Part shown: piece after piece, positions 1-7,808 of the stretch
Layout: each line of letters starts with the position of its first letter
Position numbering within the stretch: the first letter of the stretch is position 1
Assembly (NCBI RefSeq): GCF_010731295.1
Contig: NZ_AP022579.1
Coordinates: forward strand, 6,200,001-6,264,000
Source: Mycolicibacterium boenickei
GTDB lineage: Bacteria > Actinomycetota > Actinomycetes > Mycobacteriales > Mycobacteriaceae
Direction: 5' to 3'
DNA length: 64,000 nucleotides
Program-made: the position numbers and the translations under genes
The notes under the pieces: generated by a model
What the model was told of the DNA's origin: nothing
Databases searched by the model: none
What the model saw: the letters and a program-made list of their open reading frames with translations, nothing else

Positions 1-12
1 GGTCGTTCGCCC

Positions 13-1644
13 ATGGCCGGGATGAACATCGCCCCTGGGCGGGCGGTACTGGCGCTGATCCTGTTCAGCGCCCTGCTGGTCTCCGACCTGCGAACCGGTC
101 CCACAAAGGGCAATTGGACGTACGGGCCCACTCCGATAAGTGGCCCGTACGCCCAATTACTTTCTGCCTCAACCGATCTCGGCCCCGCCGACAACGGTTC
201 GGCGCAGCTCACCATGACGCTGCACAACGCCACCCGACCGGCCGCGCTGTTCGGGTGGGCCGAGCAGCATGCCCTGTCGGTCCGGTGGCGACCCGGTGAT
301 GCCTGGGCGATCGCCGAGGGCCGATCCGCCGACATGGCAACCGCTTTCGGGGTCGACATCCACGACTACCGAGGCCGGCGCGGTCAGGAGTTCTACGCCT
401 CACCGCAACAGCCGTCGATCCCCGAACCACTGGCCGGGGAGGTCGCCGAGGTCGGCCGCATCCTCGGCTACACGCCGTACCGGATGTCGCTGCCGGACCT
501 GCGGAACCTGCCGACCGACGTACCGGACCAGGGCCTGACGCCACAAGGCGTGCTCAACACCTACAACCTCGCCGGCCTGTCCGGGCAGGGCTTCACCGGC
601 AAGGGCACCACCATCGTGTTCTTCGCCTTCGACGGTTTCGATCAGACCGATCTGGACACGTTCTCCACCACCTTCGGCCTGCCCAGGTTCACCCCCACCG
701 TGGTCGGCGGGCAACCGAGTGCACCGCGCGGGGAGACCACCATGGATCTGCAGGTCGCCCACGCCATCGCCCCGGACGCACAGAAGGTCGTGGTCAATGC
801 CCGGCCGACCGTTCAGGGTGACGGCGCCTACGAGAAGATCGGCAAGATGCTCGAGTCGGCGGACCAGCAGTTCCCCGGCGCGGTGTGGAGCTTCTCCATC
901 GGCTGGGGCTGCGACAAGTTGATCACCGCAGCCGATCTCGCCCCCGTCCGCTCCGCACTGGCCACCGCACACACCCACGGCACCACGGCGTTCAACGCCA
1001 GCGGTGACCTGGCCGGCCTGGAATGCAAAGGCGGACAAGACTGGTCGTCGGCGCCCGGCAAGGATGACATCGGCCTGGACTCGGTGGCCTCCGTGCCGGA
1101 GATGACTGACGTCGGTGGCACGACGCTGTCCACCGACGCCAGCGGCGGCTGGCTGGCCGAGCAGGCCTGGTTCGACGTCCCGCTGTCACAGGGCACCGGC
1201 GGCGGGGTGTCGTCGTTGTTCGACCGCCCGGACTGGCAGCACGGACTGTCCGCTCCCGGCAGCAGTGAAGCCGGCGGCGACCAGAAACGGCTGACCCCCG
1301 ACATCTCCGCTGTCGCCGATCCGTTCACCGGAGTGAAAATCGTTCTGAACGGCCAGGTTCTGGTCGGCGGCGGCACTTCGCAGTCCGCACCGCTGTGGGC
1401 CGCGATGGCCGCGGTGATGAACCAGTACCTGATCGCCAACGGTGGCCGCGCGCTCGGCGACCTGAATCCACTGCTGTACCGCGTCGCCAAGGGAGCGCCA
1501 CTGCCGGCCTTCCGTGACGTCACCCTCGGCGGCAACGCGGTGGCCTCCGCGGCACCCGGCTACGACCTGGTGACCGGGCTGGGCACACCCGATGTGGAGA
1601 ACCTCGCCAAGAATCTTCTCTTCCTGCAGAAGGCGCACCGATGA
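13..1644 (+). CDS. Secreted S53 (sedolisin/kumamolisin-type) serine-carboxyl peptidase
   Basis: Predicted exported acid-type endopeptidase. A hydrophobic segment at residues ~8-25 looks like a signal peptide or anchor; a pro-kumamolisin-like propeptide (~50-180) precedes the subtilisin-fold catalytic domain (~190-535). The S53 triad is visible: E241 and D245 in the GETTMDLQVAH stretch and S456 in GGGTSQSAP. S330-G331-D332 fits the oxyanion-hole SGD motif, and the C-terminal YDLVTGLGTPD resembles the family's calcium site. All key residues are present, so it should be active. The frame is open for the four codons to the window edge, so the start is provisional (ATG at 22 is an alternative). 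Its stop overlaps the next start by ATGA, so it is probably translated together with the zinc-ribbon gene. Substrate unknown. Confidence 0.92.
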   Translation: MAGMNIAPGRAVLALILFSALLVSDLRTGPTKGNWTYGPTPISGPYAQLLSASTDLGPADNGSAQLTMTLHNATRPAALFGWAEQHALSVRWRPGDAWAIAEGRSADMATAFGVDIHDYRGRRGQEFYASPQQPSIPEPLAGEVAEVGRILGYTPYRMSLPDLRNLPTDVPDQGLTPQGVLNTYNLAGLSGQGFTGKGTTIVFFAFDGFDQTDLDTFSTTFGLPRFTPTVVGGQPSAPRGETTMDLQVAHAIAPDAQKVVVNARPTVQGDGAYEKIGKMLESADQQFPGAVWSFSIGWGCDKLITAADLAPVRSALATAHTHGTTAFNASGDLAGLECKGGQDWSSAPGKDDIGLDSVASVPEMTDVGGTTLSTDASGGWLAEQAWFDVPLSQGTGGGVSSLFDRPDWQHGLSAPGSSEAGGDQKRLTPDISAVADPFTGVKIVLNGQVLVGGGTSQSAPLWAAMAAVMNQYLIANGGRALGDLNPLLYRVAKGAPLPAFRDVTLGGNAVASAAPGYDLVTGLGTPDVENLAKNLLFLQKAHR

Positions 1645-2849
1645 CCGACACGCCTGACGACACCGACGTCCCGACCACCGAGTGCCGCGTCTGCAAGGTC
1701 GACGTGCCCGACGGCAAGTACTGCGGCCTGTGCGGGGTACCGATCGACAAGGAGCGGGGCGACGGGCCGGAATGGCTGCGCCTGAGCGCATCCTGTGTCG
1801 CCCCCGACGAACATCTGCTGCGTCCGTCGATCGCCAGCTCGCTGTTCCCCCACCTGTCGCACCAATCCCGAACCCCGTTCCGCCTCGCGATGCTCGCCTT
1901 GTTGGCCGGGTTGGTGGCCTGCGCCGTGCTGAAGCTGCCCGCGGCCCTGATCGCAGTCGCGGCGCTCGGACTTCCACTGCTGTTCCTGATTTATCTCTAT
2001 GAGTCCGACGCCTTCCGCGACCTGCACCGCGGCAATTTGGCCCTGACCGTTCTCCTGGGAATCGCGCTTGGCGTGGGATGGGTGCTGCTCACCGGCCACA
2101 TCATGGCCAAGTCCTACGGCGTCCCGCTCGGCGTCGGGGTGACCGGATCCCGGATCGTGCGCAACGGCTTGGGGATTCCGGTGGGCGGCGCAATCCTCAT
2201 GCTGGTGCCCGCCGTCGCGGTCCGGCTGTTGCGGCCGTCCAGCCGGGAATCGTTGGACGGCTTCATGATCGGCGCCCTCGGCGCGACGGCCTTCACCGCG
2301 GCGGCCACGTTGACCCGGCTGGCACCGCAGTTGTCCACCGGGATGGTGGCGCACAACCGCCCGCTGTCCGGGCTGCTCGTCGAGGCCGGGATCCGCGGTA
2401 TCGCAGTACCTTTGACCGCGGCGTCCATCGGAGGCCTGATCGGTGCGGCGTTGTGGTTCACCCGCCCGGCCACCAAGGTCGACAAACACGTCGGTTACGT
2501 CCGGCTCGTGATGTTCTCCTGCGCGTTCGCCGTGCTGATCATCTACACGGCATTGGGCCTGGTCGATGTGGCGCGTATCCCCCAGTGGTTCCAGTTGGCG
2601 GTGCACATCACCGTTGCGTTGCTGGCGATCTTGGCGCTGCGCATCGGTCTGCATCTGGCGCTGCTGCACGAAGCGCAAGACGAGATCGCCTCCGACCAAC
2701 CCATCTTCTGCCCACGCTGCGGCCACATCGTGCCCGACATGTCGTTCTGCCCGCATTGCGGCGCGGCCACCCATGCGTCGTCACGCACCTCCCGTGAAGA
2801 ACGCCGCGAGCACCGACCGGTCCGTGACCCGGGGTCGGACGCCGGATGA
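1641..2849 (+). CDS. Polytopic membrane protein with zinc ribbons at both ends, PrsW-like core lacking catalytic glutamates
   Basis: Function unknown. 402 residues. An N-terminal zinc ribbon (C15, C18, C28, C31) and a C-terminal one (C357, C360, C370, C373) flank about eight hydrophobic segments (~75-335). The core pattern (PVGGAIL around residue 181, LDGFMIGALGA from 205, then a glycine-rich helix near 265) recalls PrsW/M82-type intramembrane proteases, but the paired glutamates expected before the DG motif are replaced by G182-G183; this likeness is tentative and would mean a non-catalytic relative. It overlaps the protease gene upstream (ATGA) and the next gene downstream (ATGA). A fused paralogue lies at 4036-5844. 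Even numbers of membrane passes would put both ribbons in the cytoplasm. Confidence 0.8.
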   Translation: MTDTPDDTDVPTTECRVCKVDVPDGKYCGLCGVPIDKERGDGPEWLRLSASCVAPDEHLLRPSIASSLFPHLSHQSRTPFRLAMLALLAGLVACAVLKLPAALIAVAALGLPLLFLIYLYESDAFRDLHRGNLALTVLLGIALGVGWVLLTGHIMAKSYGVPLGVGVTGSRIVRNGLGIPVGGAILMLVPAVAVRLLRPSSRESLDGFMIGALGATAFTAAATLTRLAPQLSTGMVAHNRPLSGLLVEAGIRGIAVPLTAASIGGLIGAALWFTRPATKVDKHVGYVRLVMFSCAFAVLIIYTALGLVDVARIPQWFQLAVHITVALLAILALRIGLHLALLHEAQDEIASDQPIFCPRCGHIVPDMSFCPHCGAATHASSRTSREERREHRPVRDPGSDAG

Positions 2850-3565
2850 GCACGTTCTTCCCCGGATATGCGGTACCTATCTCGACGGGCAGAACGCGGG
2901 CCATCCGCGGCACCTCGGCCCTCAAACTGCTGACCGTGCTGGGCACCGGGATCGCCCTGGTGGCCGGCGTGCTGGCCTGGGTTTCCCACGCGACGAGCGA
3001 ATCGCCGGCCCGCTACATGTGTCCACCGGACTGCGGGCGGCCGCCGACCGGGCAGGCCGTGGCGATCAATCCGGTGTTCACCGCACCCGACGGGAGTTTC
3101 TCGGTCTCCTATCCGGTGGCTTCCTCGGCGTACAAGGTCACCACCAACCCGAACGGTGTCACCGCGGAATTCCAGGCCGGCGACGGCGGCATGCTGCAGC
3201 TGTTCAGCGAGCCTGCCGGTGGACGCAGCCCAGAGGACATCGCCAATTCCCTGGTCGATAAGACGTTTCCGGACACCAAGACCGCCTACGACATCCCGAA
3301 CGCGATGGTCGGCTACCACCCGGGGTTCGGCCTGGTCGCCGATTGCTGGCCCCAGGGCGCCGCGAGCAATTACATGCGGATGCGGGTCCTGGTGTTGGTC
3401 GCGGTGAAGGACGACCTCGCGCTCGTGGCGTCGGCGGTCGGACCGTACCGGGAGTTCGGCCCTGGCTCCGGCGCCAGTAAACCCTCTGGCGCCAACCTGC
3501 AGTTGGCGCTAGACATGGGCAAGTACGTGAACAGCTTCCGCTGGCGGGGCGATCCAAGCCGCTGA
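2846..3565 (+). CDS. Membrane-anchored exported alpha/beta domain protein (LpqN/PsbP-like), split partner of the zinc-ribbon protein
   Basis: Function unknown. 239 residues: a short N-terminal segment, one membrane helix (~27-46), then an extracytoplasmic domain opening with the cysteine pair CPPDCG and continuing with FTAPDGSFSVSYP, a pattern reminiscent of LpqN/PsbP/Mog1-type folds (tentative). The whole protein corresponds to the C-terminal third of the fused 602-residue paralogue at 4036-5844; stretches such as KYVNSFRWRGDP are identical. The ATG overlaps the stop of the preceding gene (ATGA), which suggests translational coupling and a stoichiometric pair with the zinc-ribbon protein. 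Last gene of the three-gene protease operon. Confidence 0.78.
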   Translation: MSTFFPGYAVPISTGRTRAIRGTSALKLLTVLGTGIALVAGVLAWVSHATSESPARYMCPPDCGRPPTGQAVAINPVFTAPDGSFSVSYPVASSAYKVTTNPNGVTAEFQAGDGGMLQLFSEPAGGRSPEDIANSLVDKTFPDTKTAYDIPNAMVGYHPGFGLVADCWPQGAASNYMRMRVLVLVAVKDDLALVASAVGPYREFGPGSGASKPSGANLQLALDMGKYVNSFRWRGDPSR

Positions 3566-3708
3566 CCTGCCATTCCGGAAGGTAGAGGCTCCGACTGAAA
3601 ATCCTCGCAATTGACGTCCATGTCGGGGCATGCTGGGTTAAAGTTTGCTAGCAATCCGATTCAGGCGCTGTTTCTGAACCGCCCGCCGGGGGACAGTTAG
3701 GACGAATC

Positions 3709-3993
3709 ATGAGGTCACGCCCATCAACGCGGCGCCTCGCAGCCGCCGCAGGCTCCGCCGCGATCATCGGTATGGTCGGGCTCAGCGCTTGCGGTACCGG
3801 CGAGAAAGCACCCGAGACCACGAGCCCCACCCCGACCACCACGACGACAACCACCACAACGCCGCCGCCCCCTGCGGCGCCCACCGAGAAACAGGTGACC
3901 CCCGGTGGCGCCAACAGCTTCACGCCCACCCACGTGGAGCCGGCGGCGCCACCCACCGGGCGCCATGGGATCGGCAGCCCGCACAGGCAATAG
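3709..3993 (+). CDS. Small Thr/Pro-rich lipoprotein
   Basis: Probable 94-residue lipoprotein: basic N-terminus, hydrophobic core (residues 10-25) and lipobox L25-S26-A27-C28, so the mature protein would start at C28. The rest is low-complexity, with a run of threonines and prolines (~residues 38-57) typical of extended cell-wall spacers. No enzymatic motif. It sits between the split and the fused copy of the zinc-ribbon/exported-domain proteins and may belong with them, but there is a 143-base gap upstream. A purine-rich AGGACGA precedes the ATG. The Thr repeat could vary in length between strains. Confidence 0.72.
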   Translation: MRSRPSTRRLAAAAGSAAIIGMVGLSACGTGEKAPETTSPTPTTTTTTTTTPPPPAAPTEKQVTPGGANSFTPTHVEPAAPPTGRHGIGSPHRQ

Positions 3994-4035
3994 CGCCATC
4001 AGGAACCGGCCGCTGTCCCCGCGGCCGCTCACACC

Positions 4036-5844
4036 ATGAGCACCGGAACCGGCCCCGGCGACGCCGTGCCGACCGTCGAATGCCGGGTGTGCCGAACCGA
4101 TGTTCCTGCGGGGACCTTCTGCGGCCGATGCGGTGCCTCCCTGCCCCCGTCGAGTGATGGGTTCGGGTGGTTGCGAATCCGGGCCTACTGCGCCGGACGC
4201 GAACATCTGCTGCGGCCGTCGGTGGTCAGCTCGCTGTTCCCACAACTGCCACGGCATTCGCGCGCGCCGTTCCGGATCGCAGTCGCTGTGCTGGTGGTCG
4301 CTGTGGTCGCCTGCGCACTGCTGCGGCTGCCTGCGGCGATGAACGCGCTCGCCGCGTTCGGGGTGCCCCTGTTGTTCGTCGCATACGTCCGCAAATCCGT
4401 TGTCCTTCACGATGTGCCAGTACGCAGGCTGCTGCTGACCGCCGCCTTGGGTGCCGGCCTGGGCGTCGCCTGGACGCTGACCACCGGAACCGCCGTGGCC
4501 CGGGAGTACGACATGCCGATGGGCGTCGACCTCCCGCAGTTTCGGATCACGCGGGACGGCATAGGGATCCCCCTCGGCGCCATGCTGCTGATGCTCACCC
4601 CCGCAGCGGTAGTCCGACTGTTGGGGAAGCGAACACGAAAATCCTTGGACGGCTTTGCCATCGGAGCCCTCGGCGCGCTTGCTTTCGCCGCGACAGCGAC
4701 GTTGAGTCGGATGGCTCCGCAGTTCGATGACGGGATGGTGGACCATGACCGCCCGTTGAGCGGGCTGTTGATCCAGGCCGGGATCCAGGGCGTGGCGGTG
4801 CCGTTGACCGCCGCGGCGGCCGGCGCCCTCTTCGGCGTCGCCCTGTGGTTCACCCCGCCATCGGACAACGCGCCTCACCGTCCGAGATACATGCGCACGG
4901 CATTGGCACTGACAACCGCATCCATCCCCGCGTGGTTTGTGATCCTCGGCATGATCGACGTCGCGCCGGTGCCACAGATATGGGTCCTGACAGTGCATTT
5001 CGTCGTGATGGCGCTCGCGATACTGGCCTTGCGAGTCGGCCTGCAACTCGCCTTGCTGTATGAAGCGCACGACGCCACCAACGCCGCCGCAACGCTGCCG
5101 TGCCCACAGTGCGGCCGCGCCGTTCCCGATATGGCGTTCTGCCTCAACTGCGGAGTGGCGATCCGGGCGTTGTCGCAACCGCCGCATCAAGCCGACGACC
5201 GCCGAGTGTTGGGGGTGTGGGCCGGTGGGGTCACCTTGGTGGCCGCCGCCCTCGTCGGAGTGTCGGCATTGGTCAGCACCGCGCCCGCGCGCTATGTCTG
5301 CCCACCGGACTGCGGCAGTCCCCCGACCATGGAGCCGGTCGCGACCAACCCCCGGTTCACCGCCCCGGACGGCGCGTTCTCGGTCGCGTATCCGGCCACC
5401 GGCGCGGCCTACTCGGTCAGGACCGCCGACGACGGGGTGACGGCGGACTTCCAGGCCGGAGACGGCGGCACCATGCAGCTCATCGGCAAGCCCGCGACCG
5501 GCCGAACACCGAAGGAGATCGCCGCCGCCCTGGTCGAGGACACCTATCCCGACACCGATCTGGACTACGAGATCCCGAATGCCATGGTCGGCTATCAGCC
5601 CGGGTACGGCATGGTCCTCGACAGCTGGCCGCAAAACGCCACCGGCGACTACATGAGGATGCGGGTGGTCATCCTGGCCGCGGTGAAGGACGACCTGGCC
5701 CTGATCGCGGTCGCATCCGGCCCGTATCACGCGTACGGCCCGGATTTCGGTCCCGGTATTCCATCCGGCGCCAACTTGGACCTTGCCTTGGATATGGGCA
5801 AGTACGTCAACAGTTTTCGCTGGCGCGGAGACCCGATTCGCTGA
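4036..5844 (+). CDS. Fused zinc-ribbon / PrsW-like membrane / exported-domain protein (paralogue of 1641-3565)
   Basis: Function unknown. 602 residues that combine in one chain what the upstream copy encodes as two overlapping genes. Zinc ribbon 1 is C16, C19, C29, C32; about eight membrane segments follow; zinc ribbon 2 is C356, C359, C369, C372; then a further membrane helix (~393-415) and an extracytoplasmic domain beginning CPPDCGSPP and ending FRWRGDPIR. The PrsW-type glutamate pair is again missing (G181-A182 before L204-D205-G206). The extra helix places the C-terminal domain outside the cell. No clear ribosome binding site precedes the ATG, 42 bases after the lipoprotein stop. The copy shows that the two upstream proteins work as a physical unit. 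Confidence 0.8.
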   Translation: MSTGTGPGDAVPTVECRVCRTDVPAGTFCGRCGASLPPSSDGFGWLRIRAYCAGREHLLRPSVVSSLFPQLPRHSRAPFRIAVAVLVVAVVACALLRLPAAMNALAAFGVPLLFVAYVRKSVVLHDVPVRRLLLTAALGAGLGVAWTLTTGTAVAREYDMPMGVDLPQFRITRDGIGIPLGAMLLMLTPAAVVRLLGKRTRKSLDGFAIGALGALAFAATATLSRMAPQFDDGMVDHDRPLSGLLIQAGIQGVAVPLTAAAAGALFGVALWFTPPSDNAPHRPRYMRTALALTTASIPAWFVILGMIDVAPVPQIWVLTVHFVVMALAILALRVGLQLALLYEAHDATNAAATLPCPQCGRAVPDMAFCLNCGVAIRALSQPPHQADDRRVLGVWAGGVTLVAAALVGVSALVSTAPARYVCPPDCGSPPTMEPVATNPRFTAPDGAFSVAYPATGAAYSVRTADDGVTADFQAGDGGTMQLIGKPATGRTPKEIAAALVEDTYPDTDLDYEIPNAMVGYQPGYGMVLDSWPQNATGDYMRMRVVILAAVKDDLALIAVASGPYHAYGPDFGPGIPSGANLDLALDMGKYVNSFRWRGDPIR

Positions 5845-5878
5845 CCCGGGGCGACCCTCGGCCGGACCTTTCCATTTC

Positions 5879-5910
5879 CAATTGGTGACATTGACAAATG
5901 TCATCAATTG
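5879..5910. promoter_or_regulatory. 32-bp dyad operator at the hydrolase-monooxygenase operon promoter
   Basis: Two 14-base arms separated by GACA: left CAATTGGTGACATT, right AATGTCATCAATTG, with a single mismatch. The inner part TGACATT-GACA-AATGTCA is perfect. It covers the -35 box TTGACA (5891-5896) of the downstream operon, so a repressor is the simple reading. The bound protein is unknown; the operon's own MerR regulator at 10215 or an unlinked TetR-type factor are candidates. Confidence 0.7.
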
Positions 5911-5920
5911 CTGGTGTACT
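5891..5920 (+). promoter_or_regulatory. Sigma-A-type promoter of the 5948-11117 operon
   Basis: TTGACA at 5891-5896, 18-base spacer, TGTACT at 5915-5920. A start near 5927 would leave a short leader carrying the GAGGAG ribosome binding site just before the ATG at 5948. The -35 box is inside the dyad operator. Confidence 0.5.
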
Positions 5921-5947
5921 CCTTCCACGCTTCAACGAGGAGGCCCC

Positions 5948-6931
5948 ATGCCCGGAAGTAGCCCGGCCGTGCCGCGTCATGGATCGTTGCGATCCCGCAG
6001 CGCATCCAGAGTCAGCAGCCTTACCCTGCGAAATGTCAGCGCCGCTCTGCCGCCGGATACCGGCTGGGGGCTGTGGACCTCACGCAGACTGATCGCCCGG
6101 ATCATGTCCACGTTCGGGCCGTCCCTGTCGGGTACGCGGGTCGAACACGTCGACGTGCGCATGGCCGACGGCCGGCGCGTGGTGGGCGAATGGGTGCGCG
6201 GCCCCGGGGTGATCGAAGGCGAACGCGCCATCTACTACCTGCACGGCAGCGGATTCGCGCTGTGCTCGCCGCGTACGCACCGCCGGCTCACCGCGTGGCT
6301 GTCGCGGCTGACCGGGCTCCCCGTGTTCTGCGTCGACTACCGGCTGGCGCCCGAACACCGGTTCCCTGCCGCCGCCAACGACGTCCGCGCCGGCTGGGAT
6401 TGGCTGTGCACCGAACGCGGGCTCCACCCGGACCGCATCGTGATGGCCGGTGACTCCGCGGGCGGACACCTCGCCGTGGATCTGCTGCTGCAACCCGATG
6501 TCGCCCATCCCGCCGGGCTGGTGCTGTTCTCCCCGCTGATCGACCTGACGTTCGCGCTCGCCCGCACCCAAGAGAGCCGGCATCCAGACCCGGCGATTCG
6601 CGTCGCCGATGCGGCTCGGCTGGTCGAGTTGTATTGCGGGAAGATAGATGTCAACCATCCCCGGCTGAAACTCGACATCGCGGGCGGGCGGGTGCTCCCG
6701 CGAACCCTGGTCCAGGCCGGCGGCGCCGAGATGCTGCTTGCCGATGCGCGCTCGCTCGACGCGGACATCCGTGCCGCAGGCGGCGACGCCGAGCTGCAGG
6801 TGTGGCCCGATCAGGTGCACGTGTTCCAGGCCCTGCCCCGGCTCAGCCCGGAAGCCGCCCCGGCCATGCAGCAAGCCGCCGCATTCATTTCAGAATCCCT
6901 GCGCTGCAACACCATCGAGGTCGCCGGATGA
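5948..6931 (+). CDS. HSL-family alpha/beta hydrolase (esterase/lipase)
   Basis: Serine esterase of the hormone-sensitive-lipase family, 327 residues, probably cytoplasmic. Visible motifs: the oxyanion motif in the form HGSG (99-102, instead of HGGG), the block VDYRLAPEHRFP (129-140), the nucleophile S170 in GDSAGG, and a C-terminal acid/histidine region ending in WPDQVHVF. The start at 5948 is chosen because of the strong GAGGAG just upstream; the frame is open further upstream but would cross the promoter. First gene of a five-gene operon; its stop overlaps the SDR start (ATGA). Resembles LipR of the mymA operon type of arrangement. It probably hydrolyses an ester, perhaps one made by the Baeyer-Villiger enzyme of the same operon. 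Confidence 0.88.
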   Translation: MPGSSPAVPRHGSLRSRSASRVSSLTLRNVSAALPPDTGWGLWTSRRLIARIMSTFGPSLSGTRVEHVDVRMADGRRVVGEWVRGPGVIEGERAIYYLHGSGFALCSPRTHRRLTAWLSRLTGLPVFCVDYRLAPEHRFPAAANDVRAGWDWLCTERGLHPDRIVMAGDSAGGHLAVDLLLQPDVAHPAGLVLFSPLIDLTFALARTQESRHPDPAIRVADAARLVELYCGKIDVNHPRLKLDIAGGRVLPRTLVQAGGAEMLLADARSLDADIRAAGGDAELQVWPDQVHVFQALPRLSPEAAPAMQQAAAFISESLRCNTIEVAG

Positions 6932-7806
6932 ACATCTTCGGATCGGGCCGCAAGCGCAGCCGCCATGCGGACGCCGTCGTCACCGGCGCGGGCAGCGGCA
7001 TCGGCGCCGCCTTCGCCCGCGAACTGGCCGCTCGCGGCGGCAGGGTGGTCTGCAGCGACATCGACGAGCACGCCGCCCGCGCCACCGCCGAGGCCATCGG
7101 CTCCGACGGCGGTCAGGCCACCGCACTGCGGTGCGACGTGTCGCAGATCGACGACGTCACGCGCCTCGCCGACGCCGCGCAAGCCTGGTTCGACGGACCG
7201 CCCTCGCTGATCGTCAACAACGCCGGGGTCGGCGCGGGAGGGCAGCCGATCGGCGAAGTCAGCCTCGACGACTGGAACTGGGTGCTCGGCATCAACCTGT
7301 GGGGCCCGATCCACGGCTGTCACGTGTTCACGCCGATTCTGCGCGCCGCACAGGGCGATCAGCCGCGCGGCATCATCAACGTCGCCTCCGCGGCAGCATT
7401 CGGCGCGGCCCCGGGAATGGCCGCTTACAACGTGAGCAAGGCCGGAACACTGTCGCTGTCGGAGACCTTGGCCGCCGAGCTGGCCGGCACCGGGATCAAC
7501 GTGACGGTGTTGTGTCCGACGTTCGTCAAGACCAACATCGTCGAATCAGGCCGGATCACAGCGCAATCCACGCAACTGGCCGACCGGCTGATGCGCTGGA
7601 CCGGCTTCTCCCCCGAGCGCGTCGCCCGGATGTGCCTGGACACCAACGACCGTGGCGGCCTGTACTGCATGCCGCAACCGGACGCCCGGATCGGCTGGGG
7701 CATCAAACGACTCACCCCGACCGTGTACACCCGCGCGGTGGGAATGGCGACCCGCATCGCAGACGATCATTCTGCTCCTCACGTCCGCACCCACAAGGAG
7801 GTTTAG
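6928..7806 (+). CDS. Short-chain dehydrogenase/reductase
   Basis: Classical NAD(P)-dependent oxidoreductase, 292 residues. Cofactor motif TGAGSGIG (19-26), NNAG (97-100), catalytic S154, Y167 and K171 (YNVSK) are all in place. The aspartate at the end of the second strand (SDID, 43-46) favours NAD(H). A basic N-terminal tail and a C-terminal extension past residue ~245 are longer than the core fold. Start chosen from the ATGA overlap with the hydrolase. It likely interconverts an alcohol and a ketone, providing or consuming the ketone for the monooxygenase downstream. Confidence 0.9.
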   Translation: MNIFGSGRKRSRHADAVVTGAGSGIGAAFARELAARGGRVVCSDIDEHAARATAEAIGSDGGQATALRCDVSQIDDVTRLADAAQAWFDGPPSLIVNNAGVGAGGQPIGEVSLDDWNWVLGINLWGPIHGCHVFTPILRAAQGDQPRGIINVASAAAFGAAPGMAAYNVSKAGTLSLSETLAAELAGTGINVTVLCPTFVKTNIVESGRITAQSTQLADRLMRWTGFSPERVARMCLDTNDRGGLYCMPQPDARIGWGIKRLTPTVYTRAVGMATRIADDHSAPHVRTHKEV

Positions 7807-7808
7807 CC

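Noticed and set aside
3645-3654. TTGCTAGCAA palindrome upstream of the lipoprotein gene
   Set aside because: Ten bases of symmetry alone is not convincing and it does not align with a good promoter.
3724-5928. Long minus-strand open frame opposite the lipoprotein and fused membrane protein genes
   Set aside because: Low-complexity Arg/Gly/His-rich translation with no domain; an antisense shadow of GC-rich coding sequence, while the plus strand has paralogue-supported protein.
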